Positions 26,101 to 39,956 of a DNA stretch of 64,000 nucleotides are shown one piece after another (the first letter of the stretch is position 1; each line of letters starts with the position of its first letter). Under the pieces are notes generated by a model, which saw nothing but the letters and a program-made list of their open reading frames with translations, was not told the DNA's origin and did not search any database. The stretch comes from Axinella damicornis (Eukaryota; Porifera; Demospongiae; Axinellida; Axinellidae). The stretch is taken from assembly GCA_963931865.1 (NCBI GenBank), contig OZ007506.1, positions 18,573,853 to 18,637,852 of the forward strand. Reading direction: 5' to 3'. Both the position numbers and the translations under genes were made by a program.

Positions 26101-29100
26101 TAACAATTACGCCAACACTGCTGTTTACATACACGGTTGCCATGGCCATTAATCGATCTTCTGTTATCATGTAAACATACAGCTGCCAATTGGACAAACC
26201 TGGTGATGTTATTGCGGTGCAAGAGCACCCCATGGACCAAGGGAAGGTGGGTGACTTGGTGACGATATCCCGTTAGTTTAGTGATGCACACATAAACCTG
26301 TTGGTAGCAGTAGCTTCACTGATCCAAGATGGTGATCCTGTCTCCCTCTGATCCGAGATGGTGATTACGCGATCCTATCTCCCTCTGATCCAAGATGGTG
26401 ATCCTATCTCCCTCTGATCCAAGATGGTGATCGATCCTATCTCCCTCTGATCCAAGATGGTGATCGATCCTATCTCCCTCTGATCCAAGATGGTGATCGA
26501 TCCTATCTCCCTCTGTTCCAAGATGGTGATCGATCCTATCTCCCTCTGATCCAAGATGGTGATCCTGTCTCCCTCTGTTATGTCTGCAGGTTGTAATAGC
26601 CTTTTCCTGTGGGATGTGTGCTCTCTGGGATCTGAAGAGAAAAGTCACTGAAGGGCGTTTCTTTTATAGCAACCGACAGAATATTGTGAGCAACAATTGA
26701 TGTAATGTATTGGTTGGGAGATGTAGACATGTCGCCGTGGTGTACGTAATGATTGTCAATTGTTGGACTTCACACGGCAAGAGAACTTTGATGACAACGT
26801 TTTGATCAGGCTGTGCTGATCTTCCTCAGGTCAATACAGAGAATGCATGTTGACCTGAGGAAGATCAGCACAGCCTGATCGAAACGTTGTCATCAAAGTT
26901 CTCCTGCCGTGTGAAGTCCAACAATTGACAATCAACACTTGATGCGTACAATTTAGATTAAAGGTGCACCGATACTATAATTATAGCATTGTATCAGCAC
27001 CGATACCGATACCGATACTATGTAGCATGGGTATCAGTGCTGATAACGAAAACTCCTCAAGTTTTCCTTCCCGATTTTGCTGCAAAGTTCTGACTGAACT
27101 GAAAACTTGGGAATGGGGTTGGAATTTGTGCACGATAATGTTGTTCAGCTGGTTCAAGGGGAGAGGCTTCCAACAATTAGCTACAGGACCCAGGTCATCC
27201 AATTTTTCTCTCTTAGGTTCTGACTAGTATGTGCTGGTTGGGCAATGGTAGGAGCTTTGCGTGCTCCTACAGCGATGGGTGCATAGCGGTATGGAACCCA
27301 ACAAAACCTGGAAACAAGCCGGAGAAAACCTTTCATCATGGTAGGTGCCAAACAACACTGTTACTGTACTATCCATTCAGTAAGATTTTAACCATGCCGA
27401 GAGCCAACCTTCCTGTAGTGGGTGTTGCCCCCCCCCCCCCCCCCCCCCCCCCCCTCCCCGCCTGCTGGTTTGTGAAGAAATTTATAAACACTTTAGTGTG
27501 ACCGCAGTACAGATCCAACTTGCCGTATATGGTCAACAAGCACTATTATACCAGACTTTGTTCTCGTAGTTGGACACTCCTTGTTATGGGCCTTGTGTGT
27601 GTCTGTCTGTGCATGATGGAAGTGGGATGTTCATGGGGCGGGACTGGATACAAAGAAAGGTCACAGCCAAATTACCACGTGCATTTCAAAAGGGGTGAAG
27701 CCAAGAAGCTGATGAAATAACGCCGAAAACAGCTGCGTTGACTTGTATCAGGTACAGAAACGTTTGAATATTGTTATCTTCACACTCTTTAACGTTAGGT
27801 AGCCTGCTTGAAGCTATTTTTTGCCAACACAGATGCAAAAGCATTACTGCACATACATGTATGCACGTGGGTAACAATCCCAGCATGTGATACTTGTACT
27901 GTGTGCAATGACATCATGTGATCCTTGTGCTGTGTGCAATGACATCATGTGATGCATGGGGTTCTGTTGTTGTCTAGTGTGCAGTATATTGAGTGTCCCC
28001 AAACAAGGACTCATCCAGCTTGTGAATGCAATGACATCATGTGATACGTGGGATTCCACTGTTGCTTAGTGTGCAGTGTATTGAGTGTCCCCGAAGAAGT
28101 AAACAAGGGTACATCAGCTTGTGAATGCAATGAGATCATGTGATACACGGGATTCTATTGTTGCTCAGTGTGCAGCGTATTGAGTGTGTGTGTGTGTCGT
28201 TCCCCCCCTCTAAAGGGCACATCCAGCTTGTGAATGTAATGATGTGATACATGGATTCTATTGTTGTCTAGGCAGTGAATTGAGTATTCCTTGGGGTGCA
28301 GTATATTGATTGTCCAAAGGAAGTATCAAATGAAAGAAGTCCACGCTAAAGGAAGTATCAGTGAAACAAGGATGTTTCAGGAAACCTGCTAGTGATTGAG
28401 CAAACTGGCAATGGCTTTGCCCTTTCAAATAGCAAGTAACTGTTAGTAGTGTTTCCAGTATCAGTATTTGTATGGTAAGCTGGTTCCAATACCAGCACTG
28501 TGGTAAGGAATCAAGTATTGGTTATTGGAATTCTACCATACTAATAATGTACGGTGTATCTTAAATTTTGTGTGATGCGGTAATGTGAATGCCAATCATA
28601 TTAAATCAATTATCAAATAAGGTTACTTATGTAAGCCTATCAGTATACATTAATAATTAGAACGTTCGGATAGTTAGAGCTAGTATGGTAATCTGTTGGT
28701 TGGTTTGTGTGCGATCAAACGCTCTCTCTCCTCCTCCAGAGTCTGATTGTACTGCCTTCAAGCGAGTTCACAAGCTACAGTTTATAAACACAAACAGGTA
28801 TGTATGTGTTGGCATAACAACAGCGAATCATCCTCTTAATTAGGGCTGTGCAATAATCGTAATTTATCGTTTATCGTGATAATATATATGTATCACCATA
28901 GTACCAAGTTATATCACGAGTTTGTTGCCGTAGTATTGTTATGAGTGCGAAGCACGAGTAACAATGCCAAAGGCGACAAACGAGTGATATGTTTCCGGTA
29001 TAGCTTGGTACTAAGGTGATACTGATTTTATCATACAAACCTGGAATTTCATTGCACATTCCTCTACCAATGAACATAGCAAATGCGCGTTACCATAGCT

Positions 29101-32100
29101 TGCTTGGCGACAATATTTTTCAGTTCTGGTTCACCCTTCGCGTTAGTACTACGGCAAGCTTCAAACGCTTGGGCGAGAAGGCCTGCATACCAAGCCCAAG
29201 GCGGAGCCACGCCTATAACTGGCAGCTGTACAGTCGGTCCACACTGATGACTGGCAGTTGTACGGTCCATTTCAAACGGGATGCCCGAGTGTACGAACGA
29301 GTTCAGCCTCGACTTCCGGAAGTATCGAGATGTAAGTCAGCCCTCTTCAGGAGCCCAAAAGGTAGTCAGTACTAGCTAGTCCAGGTAGTCTCTGACACAA
29401 AACTATCACAGATTTGCTGTAGTGCACGTGACTTACTGTACATAATACGGATCTCTCGCGTGACCTACAGTACTAATACGGATTTTTCACGTGACCTACT
29501 GTACAAAATACGGTTTTTATCAACTGTGCTTGCGTACCAGGCATTCCCATTGACTGCTGTACATTATTCAAACATAGGTGTATGATAATATTTTATTATC
29601 GTGATAAAGATATTGGATATCGATTATCGTGATAATGACATGTGACATTAATAGTTCCTAAACCGCATTACAACCTTGCTGTTTCCTGTGTAGAACATGT
29701 TAACCACTGCCACTAAGACGTGTTCTATATGGACTAGCCACGTCAATACTGGAAAAAGATGTGTTAATGTTGTCACGTTTGTAGTAGTTCGCATACTGTG
29801 TAATTATCGGGATACCGTATGGCCGGAAAATTTGGCAGGGAATTTAATTTGGCGGTTTGGCGGATTATGAACGCACCACCAAATTAAATTCCGCCAATAT
29901 TTTGTCATGACATTTGTGCATGGGCTTGGTCTCGTAGCGAGCGACGCTCGAGCTAGTCTCGGTCCCAGACCCAAACCCACCCCAGCACAGATCGCATCTT
30001 GTATCACGCGTGATACTGGAAGCGATCCGCGCTGGGGTTGGTTTGGGTCTGGGGCCGAGACTACGCTCGAGCTAGCTCTCGCCGCAAGCACTCATAATAC
30101 TATAGTACCTCTGTCACTGATCTGCCAGAAATAGCGAGCAAGCAGCGATCGGCCATAAATCGCGAGCAAGCAGCTGATATCTTCCTGGGTTCATGGCCGA
30201 CGACGATGGCGCTCCTTCGCATCACTGCTACTGCGTACCACTCCCACGGCAGTTCCTCTCCTACACTCGCATCCCAAAGGTTTTTGTAGACGTGGTACCT
30301 CGAACACAGTACCGCAAACTCGGACTCCATCGCAGCCTATGTGCCAACACAAGATCTCAGTAAACCACCAAGCTGTGCGGTTAGTATGACGTCATTCTCG
30401 CTCTGCAAATTTCCAAATCCGCCAAATTTTAATCCGCCAAATGCAATTCACAGCCTTTTTTGAGCCAATCCGCCAAATTTAATTCCCGCCAAATTTCCGG
30501 CCATACGGTATTATCGTTTATCAAGATAATTTTGTCAGTATTTTATCGCGATATAGCTTTTCCCATTATCGCCCAGGCCTACTCTTAATTTTACAAGTAC
30601 ATGTCATTGTGAGACTGGCACATTTCAGTAAAAGATTACTGAATGGTGGTGTGGAAATACCACTGACAAGATTGCAAAATCTCTGACCTATCCTGTTGTG
30701 CAATTCAGTTCCTTGTGATAAACATCATTGGTGTAACGTACCTTTGCACGGTTATTTAACTATCTATCTAGTTTATACCTCGCAAAGTTGTTGTACCGTA
30801 GAGTAGAGTAAGTATTAGCGCCCAGGGTTTGGGGACAATAGAACGCCGCTGGACAAGGGGGTGGGCGCTAGATGCGTACTCAGACTACTTAGGCATGTAG
30901 TATCCGCCCACCCATTCAGCACTGTATATATAAACAACAAGAGCTGCAGTAAGCTGTGAATATCAATGACCGGCTATGAATATCTAAGTCCATTTTTCAC
31001 GCATAGAAATTGATCGCGCGTCTTTAAGCTCGCCGTAGTTGACTGCAAATCGGCCTTTTTGAAAGTACTACCTCGCCCAGTGGTTAAGAAATGCTGCTCA
31101 AAACTTTTGTAATGGGTGGGTCCTTACTACACTGCTTTTGGACCCTTTGCAGTAACTTTCGCGTGAAGAGGGGGGTGGGCGCTTGATACGTGGTGGGCGC
31201 TTGATACGTACACTATGTTATACAAAATTTAATGGTCAACAGGTTTGTGACGAAGTTGTAGAAAGTTGTTACAATGTGCCACAAATGTACCACATTGTTG
31301 CTACCTTGTCATAAAGTGCTCATTTTTGTAAGGAGTCCTGTGCAGGTAACTCACAGCGTACAACCTGCAAACACAATCGCAACCATGTACACACCATGTA
31401 TCTGCACACACATGCAGTGGCCCCTGGTACATCTACAGTGAAGGGTTCCGAGACGACTCACCCAAGTCCCTCATAGTCAAAGAAAGCAAGTCCTCCTCCA
31501 TGTTCTCCACTGCCTCCCCCATCCTTGACTTCCTCTACCTTCCCTCTTCTCCCTTCCCCCACGGTGAGGAGCAGGGCAGCGCCAAGTTACCAACCATGCA
31601 TGCAGCTAGCCTCATTCCCAGGCCGCCTCATTCCCAGGCCGTCTCATTCCCAGGCCGCCTCATTCCCAGGCCGTCTCATTCCCAGGCCGTCTCATTCCCA
31701 GGCCGCCTCATTCCCAGGCCGCCTCATTCCCAGGCTGCCTCATTCCCAGGCCGCCTCATTCCCAGGCCGCCTCATTCCCAGGCCGCCTCATTCCCAGGCC
31801 GCCTCATTCCCAGGCCGCCTCATTCCCAGGCCGTCTCATTCCCAGGCCGTCTCATTCCCAGGCCGTCTCCCAATCCCTTTTAACCATGTATGTGACATTT
31901 GAGGGACAGCCTAGGAACGAGGCTAGCATGATCATGCTGTTCATATGTCAGGTGATCTGTTTGAACAATATGACAAAGATGTTAAGGGAGATCAGAATCT
32001 AGTGGTATACGTATGTAGGTACTCTAGACTCAGTAGGCAAAAGCAGGCATGATTAACAAGAATGTACCAAATCACACTTTTCTCTTCTGTAGATTGTCAG

Positions 32101-35100
32101 AAACCATTTGCTCTGGTTGTCCTGACTAGGAATGAGCTCATTGTTCATGACCTGCAGACTTCAGGGTAAGAAATAACTCGGTAAATCCCTCCATTGACTG
32201 TGTTGCCACGGTTTCATCTGAATGCACACCCACAGCTACCCAAGCTTCAACCTGCCCTATGCACTGGATTTTCACCTTCCCCCGGTGACGTGTGTGCAGT
32301 ACTGTGGAGACTGTCCCGACGAGCTCATTGCATCCCTGCACTCTGTCAAGTCCAAGCAGGTGGCTGAGAACAAGTCCACAAAGGTATGCTTGCATGAATG
32401 CATGGTAGTGGCATTGGCTGGCCCACAAGGAAAGCCACCAGATCTATAATTTAATGTTGTTTTCCTCTCTCTCAGCCATGGCCCCTAATGGGTGGAAAGT
32501 GGGGGCAGGAGACACCCCACGTCTCCACTGACCTCATCGTCACAGGGTTAGCTGCTTACCTTCAGTTGTCTTGACAGTTTGTGATACAACTCTCCCTGCA
32601 TGTGTTCAATGTGCCATATGATCTGTTATTCACACTTGTTACTCCTGGGGGGTTGCGTTTATATACCCTGCAACAAATACAATGGGTTAAAACAATTCCC
32701 AAGGGTTTCATATGTCACTGTGATTATACATGCTCCCCCACTACAGGTCAATTTTACTGCAATAACAAAAACGCCAAATCATAATTATCAGCCATCACCC
32801 CTCTCACAATTCCATCAAGCTTCAAAGAACATCCATCTGCTACACCTATTTTCCAGTTGAATCACTAACTGATGGATGCATCCTCTCTTCTCCAGCTTGA
32901 AGGAACATCCACCTGCTAGCCAGTTCTGATGGAATGATAGCTAGCAGATGGTGCTTCAGCTTGATGGAATTGTGAAGGGGGAATGGGACGGATGGTAATT
33001 TTAAGCTTCCAAATTCTCTTCATATAATTATAGTATTTACCAGTTCAATTAAACTGTGGTGTGAGCTCACTGAATCTGGAGTAACCCCTCAGGGGTTGTA
33101 TCAACTGAGTACTTTCTGCGGTGGCAAAATAGGAAGGGTTCTTTTAACCTGGTTATAAAGACATCTCAGTTGTAGCTGTCAGTGATATTGTGCAATTACA
33201 GGGAGCCAGCCAAGCCATGCAGGGGGTATACCCGGAATGTTACAAGGTCTCCATTTTCAGATATTAGGTCACGTTTGTTTGGTATGAAACCCAGTCATGG
33301 ATTTACTACAAGTGTAGCTGCATGCATTCCTAGTTGCAGAGAGCTGGGCCAGGGAGTATACCAGAGGAGGTGTTGCCATTTTCAGAAAGGAAAAAAAACA
33401 ATTAAGATAGGTCACGTTTCTTTGGCATAAACACAGTTATAGAATTGTAGAAGTGCACCTGCATGCACTTGCAATTGTAGCATTCTTGGACCTATGAACC
33501 TTGTGAGAAGATTCCCCAGGCCTTCCCCCTCCGTTTTTGCATACTGGAAGCGATCAAAAGCTGGAGGTGTGGAAGGCCTGGGAACGAGGCTAGTGTTCTG
33601 TATCAACGTAAAAAGAGAAGGGTATGTTGGTCTATCCAGGCTCTGGTCATGCATCTCAGAGCCTCTACTGTGGTAATCAACGAATGCAAGGGCAGCCAGG
33701 AAGGAAACAATATTATGTCACGTGATACGCGGCACGACCGTCATACATCGTCACGCCTCATATCAACTGTCAAAGACATGTACGAGACCGATCTTGCATT
33801 CTGCGCTAGCTACGAAGATGGGAAAAGCGCCAACTGAGAGCTACACCGAGCGTATGAAGCATACCCAGGCTACAAGGCATGATTCCAAAGGGCTGCCGAG
33901 TGACAAACGTGAAAATGCCCAGCTATGACGCAATCTTCCCGTGGAGCAAAAAGACGGCACTATTTGGAGTTTCACCCCTTGTATCACAGCTATCCCTGAG
34001 CGGTTTTGCTTCGAACCTGGATATGTTTTACAGGTAGGACCTACCTCTTCTCTGAAACTTGTTTCAGTTTTCTAGCTTCTCTGTAGCTGTGGATGGGAAT
34101 GTAAATAAGCCATTGCGTCTAGAATCCGTGACGTCAGCTGTGCCGCATATCACGTGAGAAGATTCCCCAGGCCTTCCCCCTCCGTTTTTGCATACTGGAA
34201 GCGATCAAAAGCTGGAGGTGTGGAAGGCCTGGGAACGAGGCTAACAGAACACTGCTTAGCTGACCTGATTGGGATTTTTTCCAGTTATTTCTTGCTGGGG
34301 GGGGGGGGGTTGCTTTGGAAGCAAGAAATGCCCTTGGAAGCAAGAAATGGCCCAACTTGTGGAGTGACTCTATGACTGGAAGGCTTCCCTTCCCTTTGTT
34401 GAGTTGCATCGTCTGGAAAAACTGGTTTATTTGTGCTCTTAGCAGTTGTACCAAATCCCTCTCCATAGAGATAACAGCCCTGCTCTGGGACTGCCACATA
34501 ATTAGGTTTTATCTTTGTGTAGCATGCACTTCTGTTCCTCACCCCCAGGCATACTGATGGGTCAGTGCGTCTCTGGGTTTGCAGCTCAGGTATGAAGTAA
34601 TGATTTGTTTCCTTTCCATTGTATAGCTTATAAACTACTAGAGCGGCAACAGTATATCATTACTACAGTCCCTCTTTGAAGTATTAGTTGGGGTATATAT
34701 ATTGCAACAAAGCAAACTTTCAAGCCAAAAATGAGGATTGCTTCTCTGATCGCTACGTATATCAGTGTTCACCGATAAGCCATGATAGATGTTTGGACAT
34801 TCAAAAATAGTGAAATCCAGGTCAAATTAAGTTGACGGATATCAGTACATACTTTTGACTAAAGTGGTCTGATCGACATACACTACAACTGATCGCAAAA
34901 AGTCCTTTGTCCGGCTGTTTTCGTGAGCCCTGCTATCTAAGTTGTGGATATATTAGTGGTAATGACGGTAATGGTGTCATTGATATGCATGCAGACCTGC
35001 CTTTAGTTTGTCATAATCACATCACATGCAATAATGGTATGGCCAAATGTGATGTCGTTGCAGCTCTAAGTTGATCTGTATAGAATACTTGGGAATACAT

Positions 35101-38100
35101 GCCCACGATGCCTTACAAACATGCTTAGTGAATCTTTATACATGTATCAATGACAGCCATCAAGTTGCAATTGCTTCATTGGCAAACACATTGATTACTG
35201 TAGCTACGTACATCCAGTGCGTTGTCTGTGGATACAATTGTCAACCACACATTACACACACAGTAATCGTCCAGCCACTGTACACCATGAGCACTTTCCA
35301 ATACTTCAAGTCGAAGCAGAACGGCTTTGTACCACAGCTGGATACACTGGTGGAGGAAGAAACCCCAGGTGTGGTACTGGAGCAAGAGAATGGAGAGAGA
35401 GAGATCCTGCAAGACCCAAGGAGGACCCCCTCTCCAGCAACAGGGCAGGCCATGAAACCCACTGCACGCAGACGTATGATGAACTACTTGAGGAACGTAA
35501 CACGTACCAGTTCTTCTAGTACGCTGACACACAGTGAGGTTGAAGGAAGTACTTCGACACCTTTACTTTTACTTGATGGAAGTAACGCATGTGAAGGAAC
35601 ACCGACTGCTTCACCAGACGTCTTTGTATTTGCACCATCTGGAAACGAGTACTATTTTGCCATTCAAGAAATCCATGTATGTGTTCATGGGCTTTGGATG
35701 TGCGTGGCCAACATGGGAGGAGGCGTCATGGCATTCGACTTCAAGATGGGGGGAGTGGCTACCGTCCCGAAGGTGAGAGCCACAATAGGTTCCGTGTATC
35801 ATGACAATAAGTCGATAGTTACATGCAGTGGGCATTGTAAGTTCTAACCTTTTCTCTCCAAACTGCAGTCTCTTGACATCTGCTTCAACTATGACTCTAT
35901 TCTGAAAGCGGAGGGCATACCCGGCATTTCTCCCTGTGCCGTTACAAAGCCATTTGATGAATGGGTCCTTCGAGAAGGAATAAGCGATTCCTTGCCAGGA
36001 TTCAACCTGGTCCAGCACTGCCTGTGCTACTATAGCTGCTGCTCAGGGGTGGAGAGTGAACCGTCAATTGTATCTTCAATGCGGTACAGCAGTGAAATTG
36101 GAATGTGAGTCTAACTCACCCAAACTACGTATCCACTAGCCTCGTTCCCAGGCCGTTTTGGGAGGGGAGAAACGGCCTGGGAACGAGCCTACATATCCAC
36201 AAGAGAGTAATTTTACATGCTTTCTGTTTACAATGAATGACTGCAATTTGCTTTACATGAATGGTCTAGTTTACACATTACTGATTGTTTGCCTGTATTG
36301 CCTTTATTTGAGAATGCCGTTCTTCAGGTTGGCTATTGGCACTGACCAGGGCTTTGCAGTGGTGGACACCATAACCAACGGATGCCTCTACACCCTCAGC
36401 AACCTCACCAGCATCCTAAGTATGAAATCATGCAGTGGCATAGGAAGCAGATTGGAAGTGTAGAGGTCATTTTGTGCCGTGCAAAGCGCACTGAAATTGT
36501 GAAACTTACGCTACGGTTCCTATGTCACTGTGTAATTACTTATTAGCAAATGTATTTTGGTATCTGCTGTAATTTTTTATAATTGTGGCCACCTTTGCAG
36601 GCATGACCAACCCTACAGGGGAGGGGGGTAGGCGGAAGAGCAGTCCAGCTCCCTTAGGTCTTACTTCCCCAAAGCCCACCATCCAGAGACATGCATCCCT
36701 GCGGTCCATATCCACTGCTTGTATAAAGGTATGCATATACCATTGCAGAGCTATATGCATGTGCTGTTTTGGTTTGTAGCTAGCCCGGGCCACTGAGCTG
36801 CTCCTGACAAGTATTGCCATCCCTCAGACATAGCATTGAGAGTAGATATATATACCGTATTTCCACGAGCAAACGCCGCACTCGATTAGTGGCCGCCCTC
36901 GAATAATAGCTGCACCACCGGAAGGGCTGAGCGAAATAAACGCCGCCCTTGTTTAGTAGCCGCGGCTAGTATTTGAACGGTCGGCGATCGATCGAAGCGC
37001 TTTGTCTAGACCTTGAGGAGCTTGACTATCGCTGTGAGAGTGAAGAGTGAAACAAAACTTCTATACATGGTGCTCCAATCCGTTTCCTCACTTCCTTGTT
37101 TATGGTGGGTTTAATAAACACCGCCTTTGATTAGTAGCCGCCCTCGAATAGTAGCCGCAGTAAATCGCGTGATGAAATAAATAGTAGCCGCGGCGTTTGA
37201 TCGCCGAAATACGGTAGCCTTGCAGACCGTGTGGTAGTCACATATGACACACGTACAGCACAGCTGCTCCTGACAAGTATTGCCATCTCACAGACATGGC
37301 ATTGAGAGTAGATATAGCCTTGCAGACCATGTGGTAGTCACATGACACACGTACAGTACCATAGCCACTGATGGACTGGAGATGCATCAAAAGTTCACAG
37401 AATGCACAAGGGGTGGTCATTCCAATAAGCGCTGTATTAGAGCTGCGACCGGGATCACAATCTAAACAGCGGGTATAGGTGTGGCTTGTTTGACAATGGT
37501 GATAACTAGATGCACACACCCCTCTGCTTTTAACCTGTTATGAATATCATTGGCACGTTTTTTTTTATGTGATGGTGTTGTTCATTTTCATGAAATACTA
37601 CTACAAGCACCCCCCAGGCCTTATGATCTGCTATTTGTGTAGGGGACTGCATTAATTCACACAAAACAATTATAATGGCTACCTAACCATCAAACCCGTG
37701 CTTCCCAACCACTCAGGTGATGACTCCCACGACCCCCTCCAGTGCCCAAGGGTTTCTCCTCCCAGAACCAAGGAGGGACTCTTCCGTCTTTGCAGAGACG
37801 GTCGCAGTGAGTGAGTGCTCTGTCACTGCTCTGGAGGTGGTGCAACTGCAGATGGACCCACAAGGTAAGTGGGAAGGTTAATAGTAGCCATATCCAAACG
37901 AAGAATTCAGTGGTAATGCAAAATGGTAGAAATACTATTTATCCAGACCACGTGAAGCAACACTGTGTCCCTTGACTATCTCTACACGACATTAAGAGTG
38001 TTAACTTGCCTTCAACTTTTTGACCTGATGTGTGTCATGTGTTGTCTCTTCCAGCCCCGCCTACTCTGACCCTCTGGGTCGGTCTGGCCAGTGGACATGT

Positions 38101-39924
38101 TGCAGCCTATGATATTAGCATCACATGGCCAGAGAATGTTGGATTTGGGCCCCCAGAGAGGATCCTGAGACTCAAGCTCATCCCACTGATAAGTATGCAC
38201 AATATCATGTATTGTGTCTCATTCAGATACAATAACTACAGTGGCCAACATACCGTATACTACTCACTCTAATTTTCTAATTATTCGAATGGCATAATTA
38301 ATTCTTCGATCGATATATATTAATCAACCGAACAAAGTTGACAACCATTGATGTGTAGATGGCAGTAGACAGCAACTTGCAGAGTGATAGATCAGGTATG
38401 GCTGACAACGAAAGCACGGAGCTCACCCTCCTGCACAGGTTTTGTTGCAGACTGTTGGCTGTTTGTGTCTTTCACGTATTCCGACGCGACTGGGTCCCAC
38501 AGATCAGACAAAAACTAAGTGCTGAAAGGGAACACGGAGGAATTATTTTGTGTCATTGCCATTAAACACAGAGATGAAGTGCTGGGGATGCTGACGGCTC
38601 TTTGAGTGCCAAATAGTATACCACACAAGCCAAACAAGTAATTTAACATGCCTTCTATTCTAATTACTTCCGTAATAATATTACTTCTGACTGTTTGGAT
38701 AATTAGAGTGAGTATGTTCCAACTAACTTCACAAGTACCTTTTTCATATCTGCACAGATTTTGTAGCAGACCGTAAATCTCCCATCGTGAAAATGCAATT
38801 TCTGAACGAGTGGGGTGACCTACAAGTGGTCCCCTACAAACCCCTAACGGTGCCGAGGGAAGGTAGGTCAGGAGGGGGAAGCACTGTTTGCTTTGCAGCA
38901 TGTATCTTATTGAAGTGGACCTCTGAATACGCCCCTCTAGGAGGTCGTCGGAGATCTTCAGACCAAACACAGTCCAAGAATCCGCTTCACTATGTCATCA
39001 TTACTGACGAGAACAAAATACAGGTGGAGTAGTCAGTATTGTTGAAACTGATATCTGACTCAATTGGTAGCTAAATCAACGGGTGGTTCGATTGGCATCA
39101 AATAGAGGGAATAAAGGCTCAATTTTTTGGTTTATAGGTAGCCTTACTCATTCTTCTCTTTTTCTGCAGTCGTTCAGCTTTCCGCGATTTTTGCCAGTCA
39201 GTAAGATCACTTCCTCCGACAGGGATAACATCATTCTTCAGAGTGAATACTTCACTTGCAATGGTTGGTACCTGGTTGTAGCTGTCTTATGCATCGAGCA
39301 CTAATTTACCGTAGTGAGTCTAATAGTTTGAACACTCTATACTAGGAATACGCATGCGCAGTGTCTATGCCTCGCGCACGATCACAATCTGTAATCTGTA
39401 GCAGTAGGCGTGGTTTCCTGTGCAAGAAAAGCGAAGGTCAGTTTAGCGTGCGAAGTTTAGTTGTTCGAAGTTGTGCGAAGTTGCTGAGGTTGAAGATGGC
39501 TAAGCGTTGCCAGGAAGAATACGAAGACGTTAAGGAGGTTCTACACCCTTCGACACTGTCAACACTCTACTATATGTACGTACCATGGCCTAGACTAAAC
39601 GTTTGTCTTACTTGTCTCCGCTAAACTCTCCTCGTATACATCACTTCTTCGTCAATCTGTCAGACTCTCTCTCTTTGCCATAGGCGGTGTCCCTTTTCCC
39701 CGTATAGATCGCTTCTTTTGTAACTCTGCATTCCGCACGCGCAGTACATGCACGTGGCTATTGGGACCACAGAAACCGCAACGCCCCCTGCCCCGTGCAA
39801 TTAAAGTGTGACGGATATATAGACGTATATATATACGTATATATATATATATATACAGACGCGATGTGACTACGCTGCACGATTAGTTGCCTCGCGCTAA
39901 GGCGCTCGGCAATTAATTCAAACA

Positions 39925-39956
<32 letters not shown>

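Noticed and set aside
26318..26580. CRISPR-like spacing of repeats (also 31608-31925, 45200-46469, 55771-56121)
   Set aside because: The units are contiguous or have repeated spacers, no cas gene is present, and they lie in introns or spacers of a eukaryotic genome. They are minisatellites.
31500..31902. Long open frames of about 125 residues rich in SFPGRLIPRP
   Set aside because: They are translations of the 15-16 bp array after a real exon; two frames are open only because the unit has no stop.
35071..35262. Upstream extension of tomosyn B exon 15
   Set aside because: The frame is open from 35071, but the acceptor acacacag before 35264 gives the phase and start shared with gene A.
38359..38565. 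Possible extra tomosyn B exon (68-residue frame)
   Set aside because: Exons 38055-38192 and 38758-38862 join directly in phase, as do their counterparts in gene A, so this lies in the intron.
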